A DNA stretch of 16,890 bases from Propionibacteriaceae bacterium (GTDB lineage: Bacteria > Actinomycetota > Actinomycetes > Propionibacteriales > Propionibacteriaceae). The notes below the pieces were generated by a model. That model had not been told where the DNA came from. It worked only from the letters and a program-made list of their open reading frames with translations, and did not search any database. Shown piece by piece: positions 1 to 6,970 of this stretch; the first letter of the stretch is position 1; each line of letters opens with the position of its first letter. The stretch spans positions 1 to 16,890 of the forward strand of contig JAGXHS010000017.1 in NCBI GenBank assembly GCA_024636075.1, given 5' to 3'. The position numbers and the translations under genes were made by a program.

Positions 1-681
1 GAAGGCTGCGCTCGCTGCGCCTCACCTGCGGTTGGAGGCATCTTCACCCACCTGCCGATCAGCGACGTGCCTGCCGGAGCCGACTTCACCGCACATCAAC
101 TGCGCGCCTTCCGCGAACTGGTCGGTGAGATCACCGCCACCGTCGGCGGAGTGCAGTTCATCCATGCCTCGAACTCAGGCGGTTTGCTCGACCATGACCT
201 GTCAGGGATGACGATGGTGCGCCCGGGGATCATGCTGTACGGATACGCTCCCGATCCAGCCACAAGGGTCCCGGTGCCACTCGAGCCGGTGATGTCGATC
301 CGGTCGCGGGTGTCCTTCCTGAAGGAGGTGCCCGCGGGTGAGACCGTCGGCTACGGACGCACCTGGAGTTCGCCTGAACCGACCTGGATCGCGACTGTGC
401 CTGTGGGCTACGCGGACGGCTACTCGCGGCTGAACTCGAATCGCGGCCGGATGCTCGTCAACGGTGCCAGTTACCCTGTGGCTGGGCGAGTGTGCATGGA
501 TCAGACGATGCTGAACCTCGGGACCACAGCTACCGACGTTGCGGTCGGCGACGAGGTGGTGGTGCTGGGTACTAGTGGCAGCCAGCAGATCGGCGCCGAT
601 GAGTTGGCGGCTGTGATGGGGACGATTCCCTACGAGGTCACTTGCTTGATCACCCCCCGGGTGAAGCGGCTGTACCGCTAG
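1..681 (+). CDS. alr: Alanine racemase, C-terminal part (5' end outside window, apparent frameshift near base 37)
   Basis: PLP-dependent racemase that makes D-alanine from L-alanine for peptidoglycan, in the cytosol. Seen: a GIFTHLP segment at the end of the barrel domain, then MVRPGIMLYG (228-257), the VGYGRTW segment with the catalytic Tyr expected in the C-terminal beta domain, VGYADGY, and CMDQTML, all in the order typical of Alr; it ends at TAG 679-681. The N-terminal barrel with the PLP-binding Lys lies left of the window. Bases 37-681 read in one frame, but the family-like residues just before it (KAALAAPHLRLE) read in another frame at 2-37, so one G seems to be missing at the GG of 37-38. 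In the uncorrected frame the first codons give an unconvincing Cys-rich stretch. The ATG-like starts inside are not real gene starts. It is convergent with the EcsC-family gene, 5 nt away. Confidence 0.93.
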   Translation, partial: EGCARCASPAVGGIFTHLPISDVPAGADFTAHQLRAFRELVGEITATVGGVQFIHASNSGGLLDHDLSGMTMVRPGIMLYGYAPDPATRVPVPLEPVMSIRSRVSFLKEVPAGETVGYGRTWSSPEPTWIATVPVGYADGYSRLNSNRGRMLVNGASYPVAGRVCMDQTMLNLGTTATDVAVGDEVVVLGTSGSQQIGADELAAVMGTIPYEVTCLITPRVKRLYR

Positions 682-686
682 CTCCC

Positions 687-1370
687 TCACTTGGCGATGT
701 GGCGCCGATTCACGAATTGGGACCGTGCGTAGCTGGCCACTGACCAGGTTGACGCACCGTCAGTGACAGCACCGATTCCGCCGCCGAGCACCGGAACCCG
801 CTTCGCTGCCAGCAGCGTCGCGCGCTTGCCACCGATCTGGGCCAGCAGGTGGCCCAGGACCTTCTCGCTGATGTTGTTGTGTAGCTCGGCGTCGAACACG
901 GGAGCGGTGGCGATGCCCATCGGAGTGCTCGGCAGTCCCTCGCTCTCGATCAGCGCGGTGGCATTTGCCTCGCCCAACAGGCACATCAACACCGCACTCC
1001 GCACCCGGGCATCGTTGACGTCATACCCACGAAGATGGGCGATGGCCGCTGACAGCCGGCACTGCAGCACCGCTGCGCCGGTGATGTTGGCCGGAACGGC
1101 AACCGCCAGGGTGGCAAGCCCACCGACATTCGTTGCGAAACCCTGGACGCCGGCCATCGTGATGTGTTGCCGCATCAACGCATCAATGGCCTTGTCGACA
1201 TCACCATACTTCTGCAGCTGCCCCCCCGCCGCGACTCGTGCGCCGGGAAGGTTGGCGTAGCCGTCCACCGCCACGTCCAGGATCCGCCGGAAGTACGCCG
1301 CCGCAGCTCCGGGGGCGACAGTGGGGGCAGACCGCAGGATCTGGTTGCCGAAGTCTTTGGCGATGTTCAT
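687..1370 (-). CDS. EcsC family protein
   Basis: A 227-residue protein resembling the EcsC family, named after the Bacillus EcsC protein of the ecs locus, whose biochemical role is not established. Seen: an amphipathic N-terminus, then a Gly/Ala-rich core (residues about 73-115: AGVQGFATNVGGL, then AVPANITGAA, then AAIAHLRGYD), which is the typical EcsC pattern, and a Gly-rich segment VLGGGIGAVTDGAS near residues 194-207. The core is hydrophobic enough to associate with membranes, but there is no signal peptide. I chose ATG 1370-1368 because GGAGG lies 4 nt upstream (1375-1379) and a TATCCT -10 box lies at 1404-1399. The longer reading up to 1565 would overrun this promoter. It stands alone, divergent from gltA and convergent with alr, so its neighbours do not suggest a pathway. 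Confidence 0.8.
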   Translation of the reverse strand: MNIAKDFGNQILRSAPTVAPGAAAAYFRRILDVAVDGYANLPGARVAAGGQLQKYGDVDKAIDALMRQHITMAGVQGFATNVGGLATLAVAVPANITGAAVLQCRLSAAIAHLRGYDVNDARVRSAVLMCLLGEANATALIESEGLPSTPMGIATAPVFDAELHNNISEKVLGHLLAQIGGKRATLLAAKRVPVLGGGIGAVTDGASTWSVASYARSQFVNRRHIAK

Positions 1371-1398
1371 GCGACCTCCGTCGTCATTGTCTCCTTCT

Positions 1399-1404
1399 AG
1401 GATA
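1399..1404 (-). promoter_or_regulatory. Probable -10 box of the EcsC-family gene
   Basis: The minus strand reads TATCCT, fitting the actinobacterial TANNNT -10 pattern, 28 nt before the ATG and upstream of a GGAGG ribosome site at 1375-1379. No good -35 hexamer is seen at 16-19 nt upstream. Assigned by pattern only. Confidence 0.4.
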
Positions 1405-1527
1405 GTTGGCCCGCAGCACCGCACGCGTCGGTGATTCCCCTGTCGGCCCCCTGACAACCACCAGTTGCGGTATTCGGGTGCGGGGGCGCTACGGATGAAC
1501 AAAGATGGCCTGAAGGACCCTTGACCC

Positions 1528-1545
1528 GTCGCGTCTGCACGCGAC
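1528..1545 (+). promoter_or_regulatory. Perfect inverted repeat in the gltA 5' region
   Basis: GTCGCGT, four bases (CTGC), then ACGCGAC: a perfect 7-bp inverted repeat ending 22 nt before the gltA GTG and 11 nt before its ribosome site (GGGAGG, 1557-1562). A TTGACC hexamer (1521-1526) lies directly in front, without a clear -10 at the right distance. The repeat could be a dimeric repressor operator or a leader-RNA hairpin. There is no T-run, so it is not a classical terminator. The structure is seen; its role is inferred. Confidence 0.45.
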
Positions 1546-1567
1546 ACGGAATCGCTGGGAGGCAATT

Positions 1568-2887
1568 GTGGAAGATGCGCCAGAGGTTGTGCGGCTCGAG
1601 ATCGAAGGCACGGTGCACGAGTTTCGGGTCATCGTCGGCAGCCAAGGTGAAAAGGCCATCGACATCTCGTCACTGCGCGATTCCACCGGGTACATCACTC
1701 TCGACGACAGCTACGCGAACACGGGTTCGTGCCAGTCGGGCATCACCTACATCGACGGCGAAAAGGGCATTTTGCGCTACCGCGGATACCCGATCGAAAA
1801 GCTCGCGGCGGAGAAGACTTCCTTCGTGGAGACGGCTTGGCTGGTCATGTTCGGTTCGCTGCCGGACACCGCGGAGCGGCAGTGGTTCACTGAACTGCTG
1901 ATGGAGAACGCAGCGCTGCACCACGACATGGACCAGCATTTCTACGCCTTCCCGGCGAACGGTCATCCGATGGCCATCCTGTCGAGCATGATCAATGCGC
2001 TGAGCACCCACTCCCGGCCGCGCGTCCACGACCGGGAGTCGTACATCATCGCCGCGGCGCGGTTGATGGCCAAGGTCCGCACCATCGCTGCTGCTGCTTA
2101 CAAGTCGTCGATCGGGGAACCGCTGATCTACCCGCGGTCCGATCTGAAGTATGTGGCGAATCTGTTGCACATGATGTTCTCTGTGCCCTACAAGAACTAC
2201 GAGGCATCCAAGGAGGTCTCCAGAGCGCTCAATCTGTTCTTCATGCTGCATGCCGACCATGAGCAGAACTGCTCCACCTCGACGGTGCGAATGGTGGCGT
2301 CGTCGCAGGCGAACATGTATACCGCCTGCTCCGCGGGTGTGGCCGCGCTCTGGGGTCCGCTGCACGGTGGGGCGAATGTTGCGGTCGTCCAGATGCTCAG
2401 CGACATCAGGAAGAACGACCTGTCGGTGGGCGACTACATCAAGAAGGAGAAGAACAAGGAGGATGGCGTCAAGCTAATGGGATTCGGCCACCGGGTCTAC
2501 AAGCAATTCGATCCCCGCGCGAAGATTCTCAAGGGTGCTGCCGACCAGCTCCTGACATCCATGCACATCACCGACCCGACGCTGGACATCGCCAGGGAGC
2601 TCGAGCAGGCGGCGCTCGCCGACGACTACTTCATCGAACGGAAGCTGTACCCGAACGTCGACTTCTATTCCGGCGTGATCCTGCGCGCCGTCGGGATTCC
2701 GCTGAACATGTTCACCGTGATGTTTTCCATCGGCCGCGTGCCGGGGTGGATCGCCAACTGGAAAGAAGTCCACGACAATCCCGCTCAACGGATCTACCGT
2801 CCGCGTCAGATCTACACCGGAGCGGTGGAACAGCAATGGCTTCCCCGCAACGATCGACCCCCGTCATTGCCTGACATGTGGGACTGA
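1568..2887 (+). CDS. gltA: Citrate synthase
   Basis: Condenses oxaloacetate with acetyl-CoA to citrate, the entry step of the TCA cycle, in the cytosol. The 439-residue length fits the type II (hexameric) bacterial enzyme. Seen: YIDGEKGILRYRGYPIE (61-77), HADHEQNCST (228-237), PLHGGAN with catalytic His266, GFGHRVYK with His308, PNVDFYSG with catalytic Asp365, and the C-terminal RPRQIYTG motif. All three catalytic residues of the family are present. Start GTG 1568 is set by the GGGAGG ribosome site at 1557-1562 with 5-nt spacing; the protein then starts MEDAPEVV and enters the usual small beta-rich N-terminal domain. It is monocistronic, divergent from the EcsC gene, and 78 nt ahead of aat. 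The Lys-rich KKEKNKEDG loop (292-300) stands out in an otherwise Arg-rich proteome. Confidence 0.97.
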   Translation: MEDAPEVVRLEIEGTVHEFRVIVGSQGEKAIDISSLRDSTGYITLDDSYANTGSCQSGITYIDGEKGILRYRGYPIEKLAAEKTSFVETAWLVMFGSLPDTAERQWFTELLMENAALHHDMDQHFYAFPANGHPMAILSSMINALSTHSRPRVHDRESYIIAAARLMAKVRTIAAAAYKSSIGEPLIYPRSDLKYVANLLHMMFSVPYKNYEASKEVSRALNLFFMLHADHEQNCSTSTVRMVASSQANMYTACSAGVAALWGPLHGGANVAVVQMLSDIRKNDLSVGDYIKKEKNKEDGVKLMGFGHRVYKQFDPRAKILKGAADQLLTSMHITDPTLDIARELEQAALADDYFIERKLYPNVDFYSGVILRAVGIPLNMFTVMFSIGRVPGWIANWKEVHDNPAQRIYRPRQIYTGAVEQQWLPRNDRPPSLPDMWD

Positions 2888-2953
2888 GAGCCCAGACCGG
2901 AGGTCATGGCGAGATGAGACGAGTCGGCGGTCCCGGAATCGGTTCGTCGGTGT

Positions 2954-2959
2954 CACACT
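2954..2959 (+). promoter_or_regulatory. Possible -10 box of aat (leaderless start)
   Basis: CACACT ends 6 nt before the GTG start at 2966, a near match to TANNNT placed so that transcription would start at or next to the start codon. There is no Shine-Dalgarno sequence in front of that GTG, which supports a leaderless reading. One consensus base (T1) is missing, so this is tentative. Confidence 0.35.
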
Positions 2960-2965
2960 GAACCG

Positions 2966-3697
2966 GTGACGAGTGTGCCCGGCGGGTTGGAGCACGTCTT
3001 CGGTCCAGAGGAGTCTTGGCCTGACCAGGATTTGATTGCCTTCACCGACGACCTGGACCACCGGCTTCTGCTGCTCGCCTATCGCTCGGGGGTGTTCCCG
3101 ATGCCCCTGCACGAGTCGGGTTTCTCCGAAGCGATGGGGTGGTGGTCACCGATGGAGCGCGGCATCATCCCGCCCGACGGGTTGGTGGTGTCCCGGAGCC
3201 TGCGCAAGTCAGCTCGCCGCTACTGCACCACCGTTGATCACCGATTCGACGAGGTGCTGGCTCGCTGCGCTGATCCGTCGCGGCCGCACGGTTGGATCGA
3301 TGACAGCATTGCCGAGGCCTACACCCTGTTGCACGGGATGGGTGTGGCGCACTCGGTGGAAACCTGGGACGACAGTGGCGGCCTGGTGGGCGGCCTCTAC
3401 GGGGTGTCGATCGGAGGCCTGTTCGCCGGCGAGTCGATGTTCCACGATCCGCTTCGTGGCACCGATGCCTCGAAGGTGGCGCTGATCCGGTTGGTGCAGT
3501 TGCTGGACAGTAGCGGGGAGGAATCGCTGTTGGACGTTCAGTGGGTGACGCCGCACCTGTCCAGGCTGGGCGCGGTCGAAGTGACCCGGGTCGACTACCT
3601 CGGGCTTCTGGAGGACGTGTTGGGTTGTTCCGGGATTGATTGGATCAGGGCCGCGAATCTGCCAGCAAGGGGGCTGCACGATGCCGGAACTACCTGA
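2966..3697 (+). CDS. aat: Leucyl/phenylalanyl-tRNA--protein transferase
   Basis: Transfers Leu or Phe from aminoacyl-tRNA to the N-terminal Arg or Lys of proteins, creating N-degrons read by ClpS and degraded by ClpAP/ClpCP (known for the family in E. coli; inferred here). Seen in the 243 residues: LLAYRSGVFPMP (36-47), WWSPMERGII (59-68), HGWIDDSIAEAY (108-119), the hallmark GLYGVSIGGLFAGESMFH (143-160), SKVAL (169-173) and LLDVQWVTPHLSRLGA (188-203), which are the aminoacyl-ester pocket and catalytic-region motifs of the GNAT-like fold. Usual family length is about 230-250. GTG 2966 is chosen because it gives the family N-terminus and sits just after a -10-like box. The end overlaps the downstream glycosylase start by 17 nt, so the two genes are probably co-transcribed. 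No clpS is in the window. Confidence 0.95.
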   Translation: MTSVPGGLEHVFGPEESWPDQDLIAFTDDLDHRLLLLAYRSGVFPMPLHESGFSEAMGWWSPMERGIIPPDGLVVSRSLRKSARRYCTTVDHRFDEVLARCADPSRPHGWIDDSIAEAYTLLHGMGVAHSVETWDDSGGLVGGLYGVSIGGLFAGESMFHDPLRGTDASKVALIRLVQLLDSSGEESLLDVQWVTPHLSRLGAVEVTRVDYLGLLEDVLGCSGIDWIRAANLPARGLHDAGTT

Positions 3698-4544
3698 GGT
3701 GGAGGCGCTGCGGCGCTATCTGGAGGGCAAGCTCAGCCAGCGTTCCGTCGCGTCGGTGCAGTTGGTCGCTTTCAGCGCTCTGAAGACGTTCAAGGTCCCG
3801 CTGGAGGCCTTGGTCGGGCTTGAAATCAGCGGAGTTCAGCGGCACGGCAAGTTCCTGGACGTCGATGCCCAGGGCACCCACCTGGTCTTCCACCTGGCTC
3901 GGGCAGGGTGGCTGAGCTGGCGGCAGACGGTGCCATTGAAACCGGTGCGGCCCGGCAGGGGTCCCTTGGTACTGCGGGTGCGGCTCGACGACGAGTCCGG
4001 ATTTGATCTCACCGAAGCGGGCACCCAGAGGAAACTCGCGATTCATCTGGTTGAGGATCCGGCAGAGGTACCCGGCATCGCTCGACTGGGCCCTGATCCA
4101 CTGTCAGACGCGTTCACCGCAGGCGTGTTCCACCAAATCCTCAGCGATGCTGGCCGGTCACAGCTCAAAGGCTTGTTGCGCGATCAGTCCACCATCGCCG
4201 GTATCGGCAATGCCTACTCCGACGAGATCCTGCACGCCGCCCGACTGAGCCCTTTCAAACCGGCCAATGGCCTCAACGAAGCCGAGGAAGCCGCTTTGCT
4301 GCAGGCGATCAGCGATCAGCTGGTGGGCGCCATCGACAGGGCCGGTGGGTTGGCTGCCAACGACCTGAAGGACAACAAGCGCAGCAACATGGCGGTCCAC
4401 GGGCGCACCGGTGAGAGCTGCCCGGTCTGCGGCGACGTGATCGCTGAGGTCAGCTTCGCTGACTCGACACTGCAGTACTGCCCCAGCTGTCAGACCGGGG
4501 GTACCAAGTTGGCTGATCGTCGGATGTCGAAGCTGCTGAAATGA
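3681..4544 (+). CDS. Fpg/Nei family DNA glycosylase-AP lyase
   Basis: Base-excision repair enzyme that removes oxidised bases and nicks the abasic site. Seen in the 287 residues: catalytic N-terminus MPELPEVEAL (Pro2, Glu3), the RHGKFL beta-turn Lys57, the helix-two-turn-helix segment with GIGNAYSDEIL (174-184, Asn177), and a C-terminal zinc finger with Cys247, Cys250, Cys267 and Cys270. Against classical Fpg (MutM), the finger has Asp261 where the DNA-contacting Arg is expected (FADSTLQYCPSCQ), and the Met of the HLGM void-filling loop is Arg (HLARAGWL). A 17-residue tail TGGTKLADRRMSKLLK-type follows the finger. This fits an actinobacterial Fpg/Nei side branch rather than true MutM, so I give no symbol. 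ATG 3681 has a G-rich ribosome site (AGGGGG, 3669-3674) and overlaps aat by 17 nt, implying coupling. It is convergent with arcA, 2 nt apart. Confidence 0.9.
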   Translation: MPELPEVEALRRYLEGKLSQRSVASVQLVAFSALKTFKVPLEALVGLEISGVQRHGKFLDVDAQGTHLVFHLARAGWLSWRQTVPLKPVRPGRGPLVLRVRLDDESGFDLTEAGTQRKLAIHLVEDPAEVPGIARLGPDPLSDAFTAGVFHQILSDAGRSQLKGLLRDQSTIAGIGNAYSDEILHAARLSPFKPANGLNEAEEAALLQAISDQLVGAIDRAGGLAANDLKDNKRSNMAVHGRTGESCPVCGDVIAEVSFADSTLQYCPSCQTGGTKLADRRMSKLLK

Positions 4545-4546
4545 CC

Positions 4547-5752
4547 TCAGGAGCTCGGCAGTGGATGTCGTGAGATCGGGCACGACATGCACCGGGGGCC
4601 ACCCCGCCCGGAACCCAACTCCGAACCACTGATCCGCAACACCTGGATGCCCTCGGCCTCCAGCCGACTGTTGGTCTCCACATTTCGCTCATAGGCCAGA
4701 CACAACATGGGCGCCACTGCCAGCGTGTTGTTTCCGTCGTCCCACTGTTCCCGCTCCGCGGTCACCGGGTCCAAACCGGTGTCGATCAACCTGACCTCGT
4801 CGATGCCCATCGCTTCCGCGGCGGCATCCAGGAAGGGCCGGGGCTCCGAGACCAGTGGCACGCCATCGGCGCCGGGTGTCACGGTGTAGGCCTGCATCCG
4901 GTGAGCGACATTGGGATACATCACCATGGCGTCAGCGTCGACCATGGTGCAGATGGTGTCCAGATGCATGGTGGCGCGTTCCTGATCGATCGGCACGGCC
5001 AGCAAGGTATGCGCAAGTCCGGCCCCGAAGGCGGTGTTGGCGAGGCGCTCAACGCCCGCGGGTGTGGTGCGTTGGCCCACTCCGACTGCCACCGCACCGT
5101 TGCCGAGCATCAGGATGTCACCGCCTTCGACGTGTTCGAAGCTGGGATCGTGAATCGGATGGACCCCGGCGAAGCGGGGGTGGTGGGTGTAGATCAGCCG
5201 GGTGATGGTGCTTTCCCGGCGCCTGGCCGGCATCGCCAGCGAGGTCAGCACGGGTCGTTCACCCATCCAGGCCGAGGAGTCGCGGGTGAACAAAAGGTTC
5301 GGCAGCGGATCGATCAGGAAATCCTCGGGCTGCATCAGTGCGGTCACCAACGTGCGCACCGGGCCGGCCTCGTCGTTGCGAAGCCCGGCCATCATCACCT
5401 CAGCGAGATCCTCACCGGACAGATCCGCCAGCCGATCCTTGAGGTAACTGCGCAGGGTGGCACCCAGGCGCAGATCCGCCACCGTGTCATCGATGCCAAT
5501 GTGGCGGGCGGTGCCCTCCTGCAACGTCTCGCGGAGCAGTTCCGCCAGGTACAGCACTTCCACCCCATGGTCGCTGAGTACCTCGGCGAACACGTCGTGC
5601 TCCTCTTGTGCCTTGCCAACCCATGGAATCCCGTCGAACAGCAGGGTGTCGTTGTTGCGGGGAGTCAAACGCGACAGTTCCGCTCCGGGACGGTGCAGCA
5701 GCACGGTCTCGAGCTGGCCGGTTTCCGACGTGACTCCACGGGGTTGCGTCAT
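4547..5752 (-). CDS. arcA: Arginine deiminase
   Basis: Hydrolyses L-arginine to L-citrulline and ammonia, the first step of the ADI pathway, in the cytosol. Seen in the 401 residues: LLFDGIPWVGKAQEEHD (37-53), LLFTRDSSAWMG (153-164, Asp158), FEHVEGGDILMLG (205-217, Glu209), ATMHLDTICTMVD (260-272, His263/Asp265), QWDDGNNTLA (337-346) and the C-terminal RGGPRCMSCPI with catalytic Cys388. All residues of the Cys-His-Glu-Asp centre known from the guanidino-group modifying superfamily are present. Length is normal. Start ATG 5752-5750 lies 7 nt after a TAGTGT -10 box and has no Shine-Dalgarno, so it is probably leaderless. The usual partners arcB (ornithine carbamoyltransferase), arcC (carbamate kinase) and arcD are absent from both sides, so the route after citrulline cannot be read from the window. 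Confidence 0.95.
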   Translation of the reverse strand: MTQPRGVTSETGQLETVLLHRPGAELSRLTPRNNDTLLFDGIPWVGKAQEEHDVFAEVLSDHGVEVLYLAELLRETLQEGTARHIGIDDTVADLRLGATLRSYLKDRLADLSGEDLAEVMMAGLRNDEAGPVRTLVTALMQPEDFLIDPLPNLLFTRDSSAWMGERPVLTSLAMPARRRESTITRLIYTHHPRFAGVHPIHDPSFEHVEGGDILMLGNGAVAVGVGQRTTPAGVERLANTAFGAGLAHTLLAVPIDQERATMHLDTICTMVDADAMVMYPNVAHRMQAYTVTPGADGVPLVSEPRPFLDAAAEAMGIDEVRLIDTGLDPVTAEREQWDDGNNTLAVAPMLCLAYERNVETNSRLEAEGIQVLRISGSELGSGRGGPRCMSCPISRHPLPSS

Positions 5753-5759
5753 GGGGGTG

Positions 5760-5765
5760 ACACTA
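5760..5765 (-). promoter_or_regulatory. -10 box of arcA (leaderless start)
   Basis: The minus strand reads TAGTGT, a full TANNNT match, followed by 7 nt and the arcA ATG. This places the transcript start at or within a base or two of the start codon. No Shine-Dalgarno or convincing -35 is seen. Confidence 0.5.
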
Positions 5766-5965
5766 GCTGACCCGCGAGTGGTTCAGGCTGACCGCGGGCG
5801 AGGCAAACGGGGGCTGTCGGGCCACCAAGCGGGTCTGGCCGACGGCGGTTCATCCAGGGTGATTCCTGCGGAACAGCCGGAGGCGTGGGTGGGCAGGAGC
5901 CGGTCCGGGCGATGGTTTGGCCTGTTCGATCTGGCACCCTGCGGAGCCGGCTATCTCGCTGTCGG

Positions 5966-5971
5966 TACAGT
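5966..5971 (+). promoter_or_regulatory. Possible -10 box of pheA
   Basis: TACAGT fits TANNNT and would give a leader of about 60 nt ending in the AGGAGA ribosome site (6027-6032) before ATG 6037. No -35 hexamer is evident, so this is one candidate among few. Confidence 0.3.
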
Positions 5972-6036
5972 CCAGAGTGCGTGGAACACGTTGCGGTTCA
6001 ATCGAGCCACCACGCATCACCCAACCAGGAGATCAG

Positions 6037-6939
6037 ATGCTCGGCTACTTCGGACCACGAGGCACCTTCACCCACCAGGCCCTGTTGAGTCTGGGCGAGG
6101 GTGAGGCGACGCCATTCCCGACCGTGGCCGCCACTTTGGACGCGGTGCGCAATCAGCAGGTCGCCGCGGCTCTGGTGCCGATCGAGAACTCGGTGGAGGG
6201 TGGGGTCTCCGCAACCCTGGATCGGCTCGCTGCCGGAGATCGGCTGATGATCATCCGCGAGGTCCTGCTGCCGGTGCTGTTCGGCCTGTATGCCAGACCG
6301 GGTACTGCGTTGTCACAGGTGAGAAGTGTGCTCACCCATCCACATGCCGCTGCACAATGCCGGGAATGGCTCGCCGAGCACCTGCCGGACGCACGCATCA
6401 CCGAGGGGGGATCCACTGCTGCTGCCGCCGAGGAGGTGGCGCAGCCCACGTCCCGCTTCGATGCTGCTGTTTGTGCCGAGGTGGCGGGGGAACTGCACCA
6501 GTTGGAGCAACTCGCCGATCACATCGCCGACAACGACGGCGCCGTCACCCGATTCGTCCTGGTTGCGCCCGCCGGGCCGCCACCTGACCGCAGCGAGAGC
6601 GACAAGACGACGCTGGTGGCCTTCATGCGGGAGGACCACCCCGGCGCCCTGCTTGAGATCTTGGAACAGTTCGCCGGTCGGGGGGTGAACCTGAGCCGAA
6701 TCGAATCGCGCCCGACCAAGACGATCCTCGGCGACTACTGTTTCTCCATCGACGCGGAGGGCCACATTGGCGATGCCCGGATGGCTGAGGCGCTGATGGG
6801 GCTACACCGGGTGTGCAAGGACGTCATCTTCCTGGGCTCCTATCCTCGAGCCGACCGGGTCAAGCCGCGCATCCCCTACGGCGGCCGCGACTCTGACTAC
6901 ACGGCGGCCCGCGCCTGGCTGGACGACGTGCTGTCCTGA
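6037..6939 (+). CDS. pheA: Prephenate dehydratase with ACT domain
   Basis: Converts prephenate to phenylpyruvate, the committed step of phenylalanine synthesis, in the cytosol. Seen in the 300 residues: N-terminal catalytic domain with YFGPRGTFTHQAL (4-16), VPIENSVEGGV (47-57) and the TRF motif (171-173) carrying the catalytic Thr; then an ACT domain (about 191-271) with HPGALLEIL (201-209) and the ESRP motif (223-226), the Phe-sensing signature that points to feedback inhibition by phenylalanine. It is a monofunctional dehydratase with no chorismate mutase domain, the common actinobacterial arrangement. ATG 6037 is fixed by AGGAGA 4 nt upstream and by the LGYFGPRGTF start expected for the family. 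A charged tail of about 30 residues after the ACT domain is typical in length. A hairpin terminator candidate follows immediately. Confidence 0.95.
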   Translation: MLGYFGPRGTFTHQALLSLGEGEATPFPTVAATLDAVRNQQVAAALVPIENSVEGGVSATLDRLAAGDRLMIIREVLLPVLFGLYARPGTALSQVRSVLTHPHAAAQCREWLAEHLPDARITEGGSTAAAAEEVAQPTSRFDAAVCAEVAGELHQLEQLADHIADNDGAVTRFVLVAPAGPPPDRSESDKTTLVAFMREDHPGALLEILEQFAGRGVNLSRIESRPTKTILGDYCFSIDAEGHIGDARMAEALMGLHRVCKDVIFLGSYPRADRVKPRIPYGGRDSDYTAARAWLDDVLS

Positions 6940-6945
6940 ACGGAG

Positions 6946-6970
6946 CTGAGCGCGTCCGGCTCAGGTTTTC
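6946..6970 (+). terminator. Candidate intrinsic terminator of pheA
   Basis: CTGAGC (6946-6951), a 7-nt loop, then GCTCAG (6959-6964), followed by GTTTTC. The 6-bp perfect stem starts 6 nt after the pheA stop. The right arm contains the stop codon of the convergent PAP2-kinase gene, so the structure sits in both 3' ends. The T-run is short (4), so strength is doubtful. Confidence 0.45.

Larger units (their letters stand above)
5753..6036 (+). other. Divergent intergenic region arcA/pheA
   Basis: 284 nt without a convincing gene. It holds the arcA -10 at its left edge, an imperfect hairpin (GTCGG-g-CCA, 11-nt loop, TGGCCGAC; 5816-5843), a TACAGT -10-like box at 5966-5971, and the pheA ribosome site AGGAGA at 6027-6032. 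I looked for a Phe-rich leader peptide, T-box elements and a tRNA and saw none. The frame of pheA stays open up to 5917, but the upstream residues do not resemble a prephenate dehydratase N-terminus. Confidence 0.5.

Noticed and set aside
4901..5770. Long open frame (289 codons) on the plus strand across arcA
   Set aside because: It is antisense to a fully conserved arginine deiminase and its residues show no motif; GC-rich coding DNA often leaves such mirror frames open.
5753..6036. Attenuator, T-box or leader peptide for pheA, or a hidden tRNA
   Set aside because: No Phe-codon run, no T-box core, no cloverleaf; only one imperfect hairpin without a T-run.
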